Numbered from the stretch's first letter, positions 40,721 to 49,714 are shown. The stretch: DNA of 64,000 bases from Roseburia_C sp051879315 (GCA_051879315.1 JBJELW010000010.1:1-64000); one strand, 5' to 3'. Translations and numbers: made by a program. Notes: a model not told the origin generated them from the letters alone.

Positions 40721-40792
40721 GCAACCGTAGTCTAATGGATAGAACGTCAGACTCCGACTCTGATAATGCGGGTTCGATTCCCGCCGGGTGCA
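40721..40792 (+). tRNA. tRNA-Arg(CCG)
   Basis: 72-nt cloverleaf. Anticodon stem TCAGA/TCTGA with loop CTCCGAC gives anticodon CCG (Arg, CGG codons). T arm GCGGG-TTCGATT-CCCGC. The acceptor pairs GCAACCG with CGGGTGC, leaving one A-G mismatch at the fourth pair. Discriminator A, CCA not encoded, T-run directly after. Confidence 0.9.
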
Positions 40793-40858
40793 TTTTTTTG
40801 TCCTCATTTGTGATAGAAGATACATGGTACAGTTACGAAGCATTTGGAGGAAGAACTG

Positions 40859-42115
40859 ATGAAAAAAGCAGAGATGAAAGAGAAGTTAAATGCTTTTTTG
40901 AAAAAGTCAAATGTCTTTTTGAAAAAGTATGGAAGATATATTTTAGCAGCAGTTTTGTTTATAGTTTTAGTATTTCTTATGGTGAAGTGCAGTACAGAGT
41001 CCGGTGGAGAGGATCTGGAAAGTACGGAAGTGGAGGCGTTAGAGCCCTTTGAGGTGGATAAGGTGAAGGGCTTGAACGATCTGATTACCAATTATTATGC
41101 GGCGTACGCAGAGGGAGATCTGGAGACTCTTCAGACCTACGCCACTCCGGTTTCCGCAAACGAGCAGAGCTTTATTGCCATGTTCTCACAGTATGTGGAA
41201 TCTTATCAGGATATTACCTGTTATACCAAGCCGGGACATGAGGACGGCGCATATCTTGTTTCCGTTTCTTTGAAGATGAAATTTGAAGGTGTGGATACGC
41301 CGGCACCCGGATTGGAATTCTTCTATGTGAGAACCAATGAGGACGGCCAGCTGTATATCGATAATCTTTACAGCAGTTACAATCGTCTGAACGGCGAGGT
41401 GGAGACTGATCCAACGATTCAGGCTCTGATCAATACGTTCCAGAACGATTCCGAAGTGCTGGCTTTACAGGCTCAGGTTCAGGAGGAGTACGAGGATGCT
41501 TTAGCTTCCGATGAGATCCTTGCTGCCATGGTGAATACAACTATATCCGATGCATACAACAGCTGGGCAGCGACCCTTCAGCCCACGGAAGTATCTGAAG
41601 CGGAAACAACGGATACAGAGACGACGGATGAGGAGAATGCGGCGGATGACACCGCAGAGGAAGACCAGACGACCACTGCTGCAGGACAGACAGTTTACAC
41701 CACGGATACGGTAAATGTCCGGAAGGAAGCAAGCAGCGATTCCGAGTTGTTAGGTCAGGTGAGCGTCGGCACGGCCATTACCCGCTACGAAGCAGGGGAT
41801 GATGGATGGAGCAAAGTGGATTACAACGGAACAGAAGCCTATATCAAGAGTGAATTTTTATCAGAGAGTCAACCGGGAGCTGTTGAGGGAACCGTTGATT
41901 CCAATGGAATTGCCGAGGGAACCAAGGTGCTGCTGTATGATACAGTAAATGTAAGATCCTCCATGAGCGAAACATCTTCTAAGGTAGGTGTAGCCTATGC
42001 GGGAGAGACGGTAACAGTCATCATGAGTTACCAGGAGGGCTGGACGAAAGTGTCATGGAACAATGAGACCGGATATATTAAGACAGAGTTATTAAATGAC
42101 TTTTTGAATCGATAA
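40859..42115 (+). CDS. Membrane-anchored protein with two bacterial SH3 domains
   Basis: 418 residues. Basic N-terminus, one membrane helix (about 24-43, AAVLFIVLVFLMV), then an extracytoplasmic domain, a Thr/Glu/Asp-rich linker (about 240-278), and two SH3b domains (about 279-335 and 357-415), each with a TVNVR motif: VYTTDTVNVRKEAS and YDTVNVRSSMSE. SH3b domains usually bind cell-wall peptides. No catalytic domain was seen. GGAGGAAG ribosome site. Probably a wall-associated sensor or scaffold; function unassigned. Confidence 0.8.
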   Translation: MKKAEMKEKLNAFLKKSNVFLKKYGRYILAAVLFIVLVFLMVKCSTESGGEDLESTEVEALEPFEVDKVKGLNDLITNYYAAYAEGDLETLQTYATPVSANEQSFIAMFSQYVESYQDITCYTKPGHEDGAYLVSVSLKMKFEGVDTPAPGLEFFYVRTNEDGQLYIDNLYSSYNRLNGEVETDPTIQALINTFQNDSEVLALQAQVQEEYEDALASDEILAAMVNTTISDAYNSWAATLQPTEVSEAETTDTETTDEENAADDTAEEDQTTTAAGQTVYTTDTVNVRKEASSDSELLGQVSVGTAITRYEAGDDGWSKVDYNGTEAYIKSEFLSESQPGAVEGTVDSNGIAEGTKVLLYDTVNVRSSMSETSSKVGVAYAGETVTVIMSYQEGWTKVSWNNETGYIKTELLNDFLNR

Positions 42116-42142
42116 CAGATATCAATGAAATAAAGAGAAGGG

Positions 42143-42169
42143 CGGAGGTCGATACGGCCTCCGTTTTTT
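42143..42169 (+). terminator. Terminator before rluF
   Basis: CGGAGGTC / GGCCTCCG (one G-U pair) around GATAC, then six T. Confidence 0.85.
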
Positions 42170-42182
42170 GACAGGACAAATT

Positions 42183-42959
42183 ATGGATGATGCAGGAATC
42201 AGAATCAATAAATATTTAAGTGAGGCCGGGGTCTGTTCCAGACGAGAGGCGGACCGAATGGTGGAACAGGGACGAATTACCATTGATGGGAGGATAGCCC
42301 GGATGGGTGACCGCATTTTGCCCGGGAATCAGGTTTGCCTGGATCACAAACCGGTGACAAAGCAGGAATGCCCCATTTTGATTGCTTTTAACAAACCGGC
42401 GGGTATTGTCTGTACCACTGCAAAACAGGAAAAGAATAATGTGGTGGATTTTATCGGTTACCCCATCCGGATTTATCCAATCGGACGTTTGGACAAGGAT
42501 TCCCAGGGACTGTTGCTTTTGACTAATCAGGGGGATCTGGTGAATAAGATTATGAGGGCCGGAAATTATCATGAGAAAGAATATGAAGTGACGGTGGACC
42601 GGCCCATTACAGAAAGCTTTTTGAAGGGGATGGGCCGGGGTGTTCCCCTGGAAGAGCTGGGGGTGGTTACAAGACCCTGTGTGGTAAAAAAACAATCCGA
42701 CCGGAAATTTGGAATTGTTTTGACCCAGGGATATAACCGGCAGATTCGCCGCATGTGTGAATATTTCGGATATCATGTGGTGACATTAAAAAGAATCCGT
42801 ATTATGAACATTCGTCTGGACGGAATCAAAGAGGGGACCTATCGGCCGGTGACAGAAAAAGAAATGCAACAACTTCGGCGGATGCTGGAAGATTCCACCA
42901 GTGAGACGGTAAAAGGAAGGAAAAAAAGAAATGGCAGATGCAGTACAGAAACAGATTGA
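42183..42959 (+). CDS. rluF: 23S rRNA pseudouridine synthase RluF-type
   Basis: 258 residues. N-terminal S4 RNA-binding domain (INKYLSEAGVCSRREADRM) and RsuA/RluB/E/F-type catalytic domain with GRLDKDSQGLLLLTNQG, whose Asp is the nucleophile, plus QGYNRQIRRMCEYFGY. The family modifies U2604/U2605-type sites in 23S rRNA. Start taken at the ATG after AGGACAAATT, not at the TTG within the terminator T-run. The ligA start lies 29 bases inside its end. Confidence 0.88.
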   Translation: MDDAGIRINKYLSEAGVCSRREADRMVEQGRITIDGRIARMGDRILPGNQVCLDHKPVTKQECPILIAFNKPAGIVCTTAKQEKNNVVDFIGYPIRIYPIGRLDKDSQGLLLLTNQGDLVNKIMRAGNYHEKEYEVTVDRPITESFLKGMGRGVPLEELGVVTRPCVVKKQSDRKFGIVLTQGYNRQIRRMCEYFGYHVVTLKRIRIMNIRLDGIKEGTYRPVTEKEMQQLRRMLEDSTSETVKGRKKRNGRCSTETD

Positions 42960-44928
42960 GGATTTGAGAAAACAGATTGAATATCACAGCAATCGATATT
43001 ACAATATGGATGCACCGGAGATCACAGACTACGAATATGATATGCTGATGCAGCAATTGAAGGCATTGGAAAAGGAACATCCGGAGTATGTAACGGAGAA
43101 TTCCCCCACCCGTAAAGTGGGGGGGAATGCCAAGCGTGAGGCGGGAGTACTGGTTCGCCATAACGTGCCTATGCTCAGCTTAAACGATGTGTTTTCCAAG
43201 GAAGAAGTGGATCAGTTTGTCCATGATATGCAGCAGCAGCTCACTGACCCGGAATTTGTGGTGGAATATAAGATTGATGGTCTGTCCATGTCCCTGCGCT
43301 ACGAAGACGGAGTCCTGAAACTGGCAGAGACCAGAGGAGACGGAATCAATTTTGGGGAGGATGTTACGGCAAATGCCAAGGTGATCGGGGACGTAAAACA
43401 TAAGCTGAAGGATTCCGTGCCTTATCTGGAGGTGCGTGGCGAGGTCTATATGACCAATGAGGCTTTTGAACAGGTAAATGAGAGACAGGAACTGTTGGGA
43501 AAGAAAAAATTTGCCAATCCCAGAAACTGCGCAGCGGGAACCCTGCGCCAGCTGGATACCGGAATTACCAGGGAACGGCAGCTTTCCATGTTTGTGTTTA
43601 ATATCCAGCAGACCAGGGGGATTTCCTTTGAAACCCATACCCAGGGCTATGAGTTCCTGAAAAAACAAGGTATTCCGGTGATTCAGGATTATCGTGTGTG
43701 CCATACCGCCGAAGAAGTGTGGGAAGCTGTCTGTGCTATCGGAGAAAACCGGGGAAACCTGGGATATGACATTGATGGAGCAGTGGTGAAACTGAACCGT
43801 TATGCAGACAGGGAACTTCTGGGAAACACCAGCAAGGTGCCCAGATGGGCCGTGGCTTACAAGTACCCGCCGGAGGAAAAGGAGACGAAAGTGCTGGATA
43901 TAGAGTTATCTGTGGGACGTACCGGAAGAATCACCCCCACAGCTGTTTTTGTGCCTATCCGCCTGTGTGGCACCACGGTATCCCGGGCTACGTTACACAA
44001 CCAGGATTATATCAATGAGCTTGGGGTAGGAATCGGAGACACTATCGTGGTATATAAATCCGGAGAAATCATTCCTAAGGTCAAACAGGTGAAAAAAGAA
44101 TTACGTCCGGAAGGAACCACAACTTTCCGGATCCCGGACCGGTGTCCTGTATGCGGCGCAGAAACCTGTCGGGAGGAGGATACGGCGGATATCAGATGCA
44201 CCTCACCCAACTGTCCGGCACAGCTGGAGCGCCATATTATCAATTTTGTGGGCAGGGATGCCATGGATATTAAGGGGTTTGGAACGGTTTATATTGAACA
44301 ACTGGTAAAATTAGGATATATTAAAGATATTGCGGATATTTTTGTTCTGAAAGAGCACAGACAGGAGTTGATCGATCAGGGAATTATCGGAAAAGAGAAA
44401 AATACCGATAAATTGCTGGATGCTATTGAGCGGGCAAAGGATAACGACGCGTATATGCTGGTCAGTGGGCTGGGTATTCCCAATGTGGGAAAAAACGCGG
44501 CTAAAACTCTCTTAAAGTACTTCGGTTCAGTGGAGGCTCTGATGGAAGCGGACGAGGAGAAACTGACGCAGGTGCCGGATATCGGTGCCATCAGCGCCAA
44601 AGCCATTTTGGATTACTTCCGGTCGGAAAAAAATGTTGATATCATCCACCGGTTAAAGTCATACGGCGTGAATCTTCAGAGCCTGACGCAGGAGACTGTG
44701 GAGGGAAAATTAAGCGGAATGACCTTTGTGATTACTGGAACACTTCCGGGTATGGACCGCAAGGAGGCAGCGGAACTGATTGAGAAAAACGGCGGGAAAG
44801 TGACCGGATCCGTGTCCAAAAAGACCACGTATCTTTTGGCGGGGGACAATGCCGGCAGCAAGCTTGCAAAGGCGCAGGAACTTGGAATTCCCGTGCTTTC
44901 AGAAGAGGAATTGACACAGATGTTATAA
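42931..44928 (+). CDS. ligA: NAD+-dependent DNA ligase
   Basis: 665 residues, complete bacterial LigA. Ia domain, adenylation domain with EYKIDGLSM (Lys ~114 takes AMP), OB fold, a four-Cys zinc finger (CPVCGAETC ... CTSPNCPAQ), helix-hairpin-helix repeats and a C-terminal BRCT domain (GMTFVITGTLPGM). AAAAGGAAGG ribosome site inside rluF. Essential for joining Okazaki fragments. Confidence 0.97.
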   Translation: MADAVQKQIEDLRKQIEYHSNRYYNMDAPEITDYEYDMLMQQLKALEKEHPEYVTENSPTRKVGGNAKREAGVLVRHNVPMLSLNDVFSKEEVDQFVHDMQQQLTDPEFVVEYKIDGLSMSLRYEDGVLKLAETRGDGINFGEDVTANAKVIGDVKHKLKDSVPYLEVRGEVYMTNEAFEQVNERQELLGKKKFANPRNCAAGTLRQLDTGITRERQLSMFVFNIQQTRGISFETHTQGYEFLKKQGIPVIQDYRVCHTAEEVWEAVCAIGENRGNLGYDIDGAVVKLNRYADRELLGNTSKVPRWAVAYKYPPEEKETKVLDIELSVGRTGRITPTAVFVPIRLCGTTVSRATLHNQDYINELGVGIGDTIVVYKSGEIIPKVKQVKKELRPEGTTTFRIPDRCPVCGAETCREEDTADIRCTSPNCPAQLERHIINFVGRDAMDIKGFGTVYIEQLVKLGYIKDIADIFVLKEHRQELIDQGIIGKEKNTDKLLDAIERAKDNDAYMLVSGLGIPNVGKNAAKTLLKYFGSVEALMEADEEKLTQVPDIGAISAKAILDYFRSEKNVDIIHRLKSYGVNLQSLTQETVEGKLSGMTFVITGTLPGMDRKEAAELIEKNGGKVTGSVSKKTTYLLAGDNAGSKLAKAQELGIPVLSEEELTQML

Positions 44929-44951
44929 GGGACGAAAAGAGGTTTTAAGGT

Positions 44952-45884
44952 ATGCCAATCAAGACAATGAACGATCTGCCTGCAAAGGAGATCTTAGAGA
45001 AAGAAAATATATTTGTAATGGATGAGAATCGGGCGCAGCATCAGAATATAAGACCTTTGGGAATCGGTATTTTGAATCTGATGCCTTTGAAGGAAGACAC
45101 TGAACTTCAGGTTTTGCGCTCCCTGTCCAATACACCCTTACAGGTGGATGTTTCATGGATCACGGTAAGTTCCCATGAGTCAAAAAATACTTCTAAGAGT
45201 CACTTGAACAAATTTTATCAGCCCTTTGAGGAAATCAAAGACTCCAATCTGGACGGGCTGATCATTACCGGTGCACCGGTGGAGATGATGGAGTTTGAAG
45301 ATGTGGATTACTGGGAGGAGTTTTGTCAAATTCTGGAGTGGACCAAGACCCATGTCACTTCCACCCTGTATCTCTGCTGGGGAGCACAGGCAGGGCTGTA
45401 TTATCATTACGGGATCAAAAAGCATTTGCTGGATAAAAAGATGTTCGGTGTTTATGAGCATCGGGTAATGAATCGAAAGGTACCGTTAGTACGTGGTTTC
45501 GACGATCACTTTATGGCCCCTCATTCCAGACATACCCAGGTGTTGCGTGAAGATATTGAGAATACAGGAGAGCTGGCAATTTTGGCGGAATCGGATGAGG
45601 CCGGAGTATTTCTTGCAATAGCAGACGAGGGAAGAAAAATTTTTGTGATGGGTCATCCGGAATATGATCGTCTGACTCTGGATAAGGAATATAAGCGCGA
45701 CCTGGCCAAGGGACTGGATATTGCGATGCCTGTGAATTATTACCCTCACGATGATATCAATGAAAAACCCTTGCTGCAGTGGCGTTCCCATGGCAATATG
45801 CTGTATGCAAACTGGCTGAATTATTATGTATATCAGCAGACACCTTACGAATTTATCAATACGAAAGAAATTCTGAGCAGATAA
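44952..45884 (+). CDS. metA: Homoserine O-acyltransferase MetA, probably acetyl-CoA specific
   Basis: 310 residues of the MetA family, activating homoserine for methionine synthesis. Catalytic Cys142 in LYLCWGAQAG and a His in GHPEYDR are present. Residue 111 is Glu (GAPVEMMEF); in B. cereus MetA Glu111 selects acetyl-CoA, while Gly there goes with succinyl-CoA, so the enzyme is probably a homoserine O-acetyltransferase in spite of the usual succinyl name. No SAM riboswitch or T-box was seen in the 23 bp after ligA. Confidence 0.93.
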   Translation: MPIKTMNDLPAKEILEKENIFVMDENRAQHQNIRPLGIGILNLMPLKEDTELQVLRSLSNTPLQVDVSWITVSSHESKNTSKSHLNKFYQPFEEIKDSNLDGLIITGAPVEMMEFEDVDYWEEFCQILEWTKTHVTSTLYLCWGAQAGLYYHYGIKKHLLDKKMFGVYEHRVMNRKVPLVRGFDDHFMAPHSRHTQVLREDIENTGELAILAESDEAGVFLAIADEGRKIFVMGHPEYDRLTLDKEYKRDLAKGLDIAMPVNYYPHDDINEKPLLQWRSHGNMLYANWLNYYVYQQTPYEFINTKEILSR

Positions 45885-45886
45885 AA

Positions 45887-45925
45887 GGCACAAGGACTCC
45901 GTCACCTTCGGTGACACCTCGTGCC
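45887..45925 (+). repeat. Dispersed nested-hairpin element after metA
   Basis: Outer GGCACAAGG / CCTCGTGCC (one mismatch), inner perfect GTCACC / GGTGAC over TTC. It starts two bases after the metA stop and ends just before the ribosome site of the next gene. Confidence 0.7.
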
Positions 45926-45944
45926 AAAGAATGGGGCGATGAAC

Positions 45945-46421
45945 ATGAAACCAGGAAATAATTCCGTAGAGGGACAGATGGATATTTTTGAGGCGATGAA
46001 CCGTGCAGCGGAGGCGGTAGACCGCATGGTGGAACAGGAGCATCGGACAAAGCAGGGAAAGAATGTGAAAGCAGCTCCTTCCAAGCCGGAGAGCAAGGAG
46101 GTGGAACCTCCGGTACAGAGTGGAAAGGTGAAACGTATGGAGGGTAACCGGATGCATGCCTCCATGCAACGGACATTCATTAATACGTCGGATGATGATT
46201 TTGCCACTGTGGCCTATATTGATTACAATATGGTTTATTGGAAAGACTGGAATGCACCGGCATCGCTGCGTTGTTTTAAAACGGCCAAGGAAGCGGTGGA
46301 TTTTTATGTGGAGAAGCTGACCGGATTCCAGGAAAACCTGTATGCCAGTCCGGCAAAGGAACATGAACCTTTTTCCGATGTGGTGCAGGTGGCAGAAGAT
46401 TTGTTTGTGGAAGAAGGATGA
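45945..46421 (+). CDS. Conserved-looking hypothetical protein (158 residues)
   Basis: I do not recognise the family. The N-terminal third has a short helix (DIFEAMNRAAEAVDRMVEQE) followed by a charged linker rich in Lys, Glu and Pro. The C-terminal part (about 68-158) looks folded, with aromatic segments such as ATVAYIDYNMVYWKDW and FKTAKEAVDFYVEKL. No signal peptide or membrane helix. GGGG ribosome-like site; an ATG six bases upstream is possible. It sits behind metA and the hairpin element and before the Asp23 promoter. Confidence 0.65.
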   Translation: MKPGNNSVEGQMDIFEAMNRAAEAVDRMVEQEHRTKQGKNVKAAPSKPESKEVEPPVQSGKVKRMEGNRMHASMQRTFINTSDDDFATVAYIDYNMVYWKDWNAPASLRCFKTAKEAVDFYVEKLTGFQENLYASPAKEHEPFSDVVQVAEDLFVEEG

Positions 46422-46454
46422 GACTTTTTTTCTGGGACTCATCGAAAGAAAATG

Positions 46455-46483
46455 TTTTCAAAAGTGGTGTTATCTGCTATAAT
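46455..46483 (+). promoter_or_regulatory. Promoter of the Asp23 gene
   Basis: TTTTCA (46455-46460), a 17-bp spacer and TATAAT (46478-46483). Confidence 0.65.
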
Positions 46484-46513
46484 AACCACATAAGTATAAA
46501 CAGGAGGCGTTTT

Positions 46514-46891
46514 ATGGCTGAAAATAGAAAAGTGTTTAAGATAAAAGAAGACAATCTGGGTCAGGTGCATATTGCCGATGAGGTGGTAGCTATCATTGCA
46601 GGACTTGCAGCCACTGAGGTGGAGGGTGTTGCCTCTATGGCGGGGAATATCACCAATGAGCTGGTGAGCAAACTGGGCATGAAGAATTTGTCCAAGGGTG
46701 TAAAGGTAGATGTGATTGAAGACACTGTGGATGTGGAGGTGTCATTGAATATCGCATATGGTTTTTCTATTCCTGATGTGTCTGCGAAGGTACAGGAAAG
46801 AGTTAAGAATGCCATTGAGACCATGACCGGCCTGTCTGTGGCTATGGTAAATGTAAGGATTGCTACGGTTGATATGAGAAATACCAAATAA
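46514..46891 (+). CDS. Asp23/Gls24 family envelope stress protein
   Basis: 125 residues. The family core starts GQVHIADEVVAIIAGLAATEVEGVASM-like and ends in a helix with VQERVKNAIETMTGL. Members (AmaP partners, YqhY) are soluble and sit at the membrane; YqhY lies near fatty-acid genes in Bacillus, and in Clostridia the gene usually precedes nusB as here. AGGAGG ribosome site and own promoter; terminator after it. Confidence 0.9.
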   Translation: MAENRKVFKIKEDNLGQVHIADEVVAIIAGLAATEVEGVASMAGNITNELVSKLGMKNLSKGVKVDVIEDTVDVEVSLNIAYGFSIPDVSAKVQERVKNAIETMTGLSVAMVNVRIATVDMRNTK

Positions 46892-46923
46892 TGCTTTTGC
46901 AACAGAATGAAATGATGTATAAT

Positions 46924-46950
46924 AAAGAATGCCTTTGTGGCATTCTTTTT
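46924..46950 (+). terminator. Terminator between Asp23 gene and nusB
   Basis: AAAGAATGCC / GGCATTCTTT around TTTGT, followed by T. A possible -10 TATAAT lies just upstream, so it may instead attenuate nusB transcription. Confidence 0.7.
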
Positions 46951-46985
46951 CCATTCGTAGGAAATTTTCGCAGAGAGGAAACCAA

Positions 46986-47387
46986 ATGAGCAGAAGAGAG
47001 ATAAGAGAATTGATTTTTAAAATGCTTTTTCGTGTGGAGTTCTATCAGGGAGCCGAGTACGAGGAGCAGTTGGCGCTTGTTCTTGCAGAGCAGGAGGAGC
47101 AGGGGATGCAGGAGAAAGACCGGGCCTATATGGAGCATAAATGTCGGGAAATTGTTGCACAATTAGAACAGATTGATGCATGGATCAACGAAAAGAGCAA
47201 GGGATGGAAGACAAGCCGTATGGGTAAGGTGGAACTGAGCATTATCCGCCTGGCTGTTTACGAAATAAAATGTGAGGAGGATATTCCCACCGGAGTGGCC
47301 ATCAATGAGGCTGTAGAATTGGCAAAGAAGTTTGGTACAGAAGATGCACCGGCTTTTGTGAACGGTGTTTTGGCAAAACTGGCATGA
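46986..47387 (+). CDS. nusB: Transcription antitermination factor NusB
   Basis: 133 residues, all-helical NusB, which with NusE binds boxA in rRNA leaders. Signature segments RELIFKMLFRVEFYQ at the N-terminus and EDIPTGVAINEAVELAKKFG near the end. The ATG used follows GAGAGGAAACC. Its stop overlaps the xseA start (ATGA), so nusB heads a long operon. Confidence 0.94.
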   Translation: MSRREIRELIFKMLFRVEFYQGAEYEEQLALVLAEQEEQGMQEKDRAYMEHKCREIVAQLEQIDAWINEKSKGWKTSRMGKVELSIIRLAVYEIKCEEDIPTGVAINEAVELAKKFGTEDAPAFVNGVLAKLA

Positions 47388-48601
47388 CAAAAAATATTTA
47401 CGGAGTATACCAGATCAATCAATACATTAAGAATATGTTTGCCCAGGATTTTATGCTGCGTAACATCTGCATAAAAGGTGAAGTATCTAACTGTAAATAT
47501 CACAGCAGCGGGCATATTTATTTCCGCTTAAAGGAAAACGGCAGCGCCATGGACGCGGTGATGTTTGTGAAGGACCGCAAAGGACTGAAGTTTTCCATGC
47601 AGGATGGAGATCAGGTACAGGTCACCGGTTCCATTCAGGTATATGACAGGGACGGCCGGTATCAGCTTTACGCCAAGGAGATCGAACTGGCGGGCGCCGG
47701 AGATTTGTATCAGCGTTTTGAACAGTTGAAACGGGAACTGGAGGAAATGGGGATGTTTGCCCCAGAGTACAAAAAGCCCATTCCCGGATATGCCACAAGA
47801 GTCGGCGTTGTCACTGCACCCACCGGTGCGGCAATTCAGGATATTCGCAATATTTCCAGCCGGAGGAATCCTTATGTGCAGGTAATTCTGTATCCGGCGC
47901 TGGTTCAGGGCGATGGAGCGGTGGCAAGTATTGTGAATGGTATCCGGGCACTGGATGCCATGCATCTGGATGTGATAATCGTAGGAAGGGGCGGCGGATC
48001 TATCGAAGATTTGTGGGCCTTTAATGAGGAGGCTGTGGCCCGGGCGATTTTTGAATGCGAGACGCCGGTGATCTCAGCGGTGGGTCATGAAACAGATACC
48101 ACCATTGCGGACTATGTGGCGGATCTCAGGGCCCCCACACCCTCGGCGGCAGCGGAATTGGCGATTTTTGACTGGAATCAGTTTCAGGAGAAACTTGCCT
48201 CCTATGGGGAGCGGTTTCACCGGGAGATGGAGAATCTGATCAAAATAAAGAGGGGCAAATATCAAACGCTGTCTGCAAGACTTCAGCAGTTAAGCCCCCG
48301 GAACCAGCTAAATGCAAAGATGCAGTATGCAGGAGAGCTGCAGTTTCGGCTGGAAAGTGCCATGCGGGATATTCTGGAAAAAAGAAAGGCAAGATTTGCG
48401 CTTCTGGCACAGCGTATGGAGGATCTCTCCCCGCTGAAAAAGCTGGGACATGGATTCGTATATATGAGTGATGAACAGGGAGAGGCAATCTCCGGTATTA
48501 AGCAGGTCCGGCCAAAGGATCGTGTGGAGGCCATACTTCCCGATGGAAGTATGACTTTGTTGGTGGAAGAAATCAGAACGGAGGAACAGCGGCATGGGTG
48601 A
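47384..48601 (+). CDS. xseA: Exodeoxyribonuclease VII large subunit
   Basis: 405 residues. N-terminal OB domain (ICIKGEVSNCKYHSSGHIYF) and catalytic domain with IIVGRGGGSIEDLWAFN and the ISAVGHETDTTIADYVADLRAPTPSAAAE stretch, given here only as a landmark in parts; a coiled-coil C-terminus follows. With XseB it degrades single-stranded DNA. The start overlaps nusB and the end overlaps xseB by 8 bp. Confidence 0.95.
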   Translation: MTKNIYGVYQINQYIKNMFAQDFMLRNICIKGEVSNCKYHSSGHIYFRLKENGSAMDAVMFVKDRKGLKFSMQDGDQVQVTGSIQVYDRDGRYQLYAKEIELAGAGDLYQRFEQLKRELEEMGMFAPEYKKPIPGYATRVGVVTAPTGAAIQDIRNISSRRNPYVQVILYPALVQGDGAVASIVNGIRALDAMHLDVIIVGRGGGSIEDLWAFNEEAVARAIFECETPVISAVGHETDTTIADYVADLRAPTPSAAAELAIFDWNQFQEKLASYGERFHREMENLIKIKRGKYQTLSARLQQLSPRNQLNAKMQYAGELQFRLESAMRDILEKRKARFALLAQRMEDLSPLKKLGHGFVYMSDEQGEAISGIKQVRPKDRVEAILPDGSMTLLVEEIRTEEQRHG

Positions 48602-48809
48602 TACCACAGAAAAAACAGACCAGCTGGAGGATCTGTTTGCAGAGATTGAGGAATTATTGACGCATATGCAGGGAGATGTTTCGCTGGACGAGGCATTTGC
48701 TGATTATGAAAAGGGAATCGGAAAATTAAAACTTTGCAATGAACAGATAGAACAGATCGAAAAGAAAATGATGATGCTCAATGAGCAAGGAAATATAGAG
48801 GAATTTTGA
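48594..48809 (+). CDS. xseB: Exodeoxyribonuclease VII small subunit
   Basis: 71 residues, two helices with the family pattern LEDLFAEIEELLTHMQ and SLDEAFADYEKGIGKLKLC. Starts within xseA and ends two bases before ispA. Confidence 0.94.
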   Translation: MGDTTEKTDQLEDLFAEIEELLTHMQGDVSLDEAFADYEKGIGKLKLCNEQIEQIEKKMMMLNEQGNIEEF

Positions 48810-48810
48810 T

Positions 48811-49701
48811 ATGCAGATTCAGCAGCAGATAGAAGAGAAGGTCCGGCAGATCGAGAAGGTGCTAACAACGTATCTTCCCCGGGAACAGGGGCATCAAAAA
48901 CAGGTAATGGAAGCCATGAATTATAGTTTTATGGCCGGAGGAAAGAGACTCCGCCCTATGCTTATGCAGGAAACTTACCAAATGTTCGGTGGAACATCCC
49001 GGGTGGTTGAGCCCTTTATGGCAGCCATGGAGATGATACACACCTATTCCCTGATTCATGATGATCTTCCGGCTATGGACAATGACGAATATCGCAGAGG
49101 GAAAAAGACCACTCATATTGTATATGGCGAAGCTATGGCTATTCTTGCAGGAGACGGCCTACTGAATTACGCTTATGAGACGGCTTTTCTGGCATTTGAT
49201 CTGGAACCGGAGAATCCCCGGATTCCCAAGGCCTTACAGGTGCTGGCAAGAAAGGCGGGAATCTATGGAATGGTGGGAGGCCAGACCGTGGATGTGGAGA
49301 CTGACCAGACCAGGCAGGTTTCCAGAGAGCAGATCGATTTTATCTATCAGTTGAAAACAGGGGCGCTTTTGGAAGCTTCCATGATGATCGGAGGCATTCT
49401 TGCCGGAGCATCCCCGGAGGACCTGGACAAACTGGAAAGGATTGCCGGCAAAGTGGGGCTTGCTTTTCAGATTCAGGACGACATTCTGGATGTGACCGGG
49501 TCCGCTGAGATTCTGGGGAAACCGGTGGGTAGTGATGATAAGAATCAAAAGGCTACTTATGTAAGCTATGAGGGACTGGATAAGGCAAAAGAGGATGTGA
49601 TTTCTTATTCCCGGGATGCCTTGCAGGAACTAAAACAGCTTTCAGTGAAAAATGAATTTTTGGAAGAATTGATCCGTTATTTGATAGATCGGGAAAAATA
49701 A
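48811..49701 (+). CDS. ispA: Farnesyl diphosphate synthase (polyprenyl synthetase)
   Basis: 296 residues, trans-prenyltransferase giving the C15 primer used by UppS. First Asp-rich motif LIHDDLPAMDNDEYRRG, second QIQDDILDVTG; GGKRLRP and KTGALLEAS are also present. Length and motif spacing are those of short-chain synthases. It lies between xseB and dxs, the normal order. Confidence 0.94.
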   Translation: MQIQQQIEEKVRQIEKVLTTYLPREQGHQKQVMEAMNYSFMAGGKRLRPMLMQETYQMFGGTSRVVEPFMAAMEMIHTYSLIHDDLPAMDNDEYRRGKKTTHIVYGEAMAILAGDGLLNYAYETAFLAFDLEPENPRIPKALQVLARKAGIYGMVGGQTVDVETDQTRQVSREQIDFIYQLKTGALLEASMMIGGILAGASPEDLDKLERIAGKVGLAFQIQDDILDVTGSAEILGKPVGSDDKNQKATYVSYEGLDKAKEDVISYSRDALQELKQLSVKNEFLEELIRYLIDREK

Positions 49702-49714
49702 AGGGGTAATTCTC

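Noticed and set aside
40735..41052. 105-codon frame starting in tRNA-Arg
   Set aside because: Begins within the tRNA and overlaps the SH3 protein gene in another frame.
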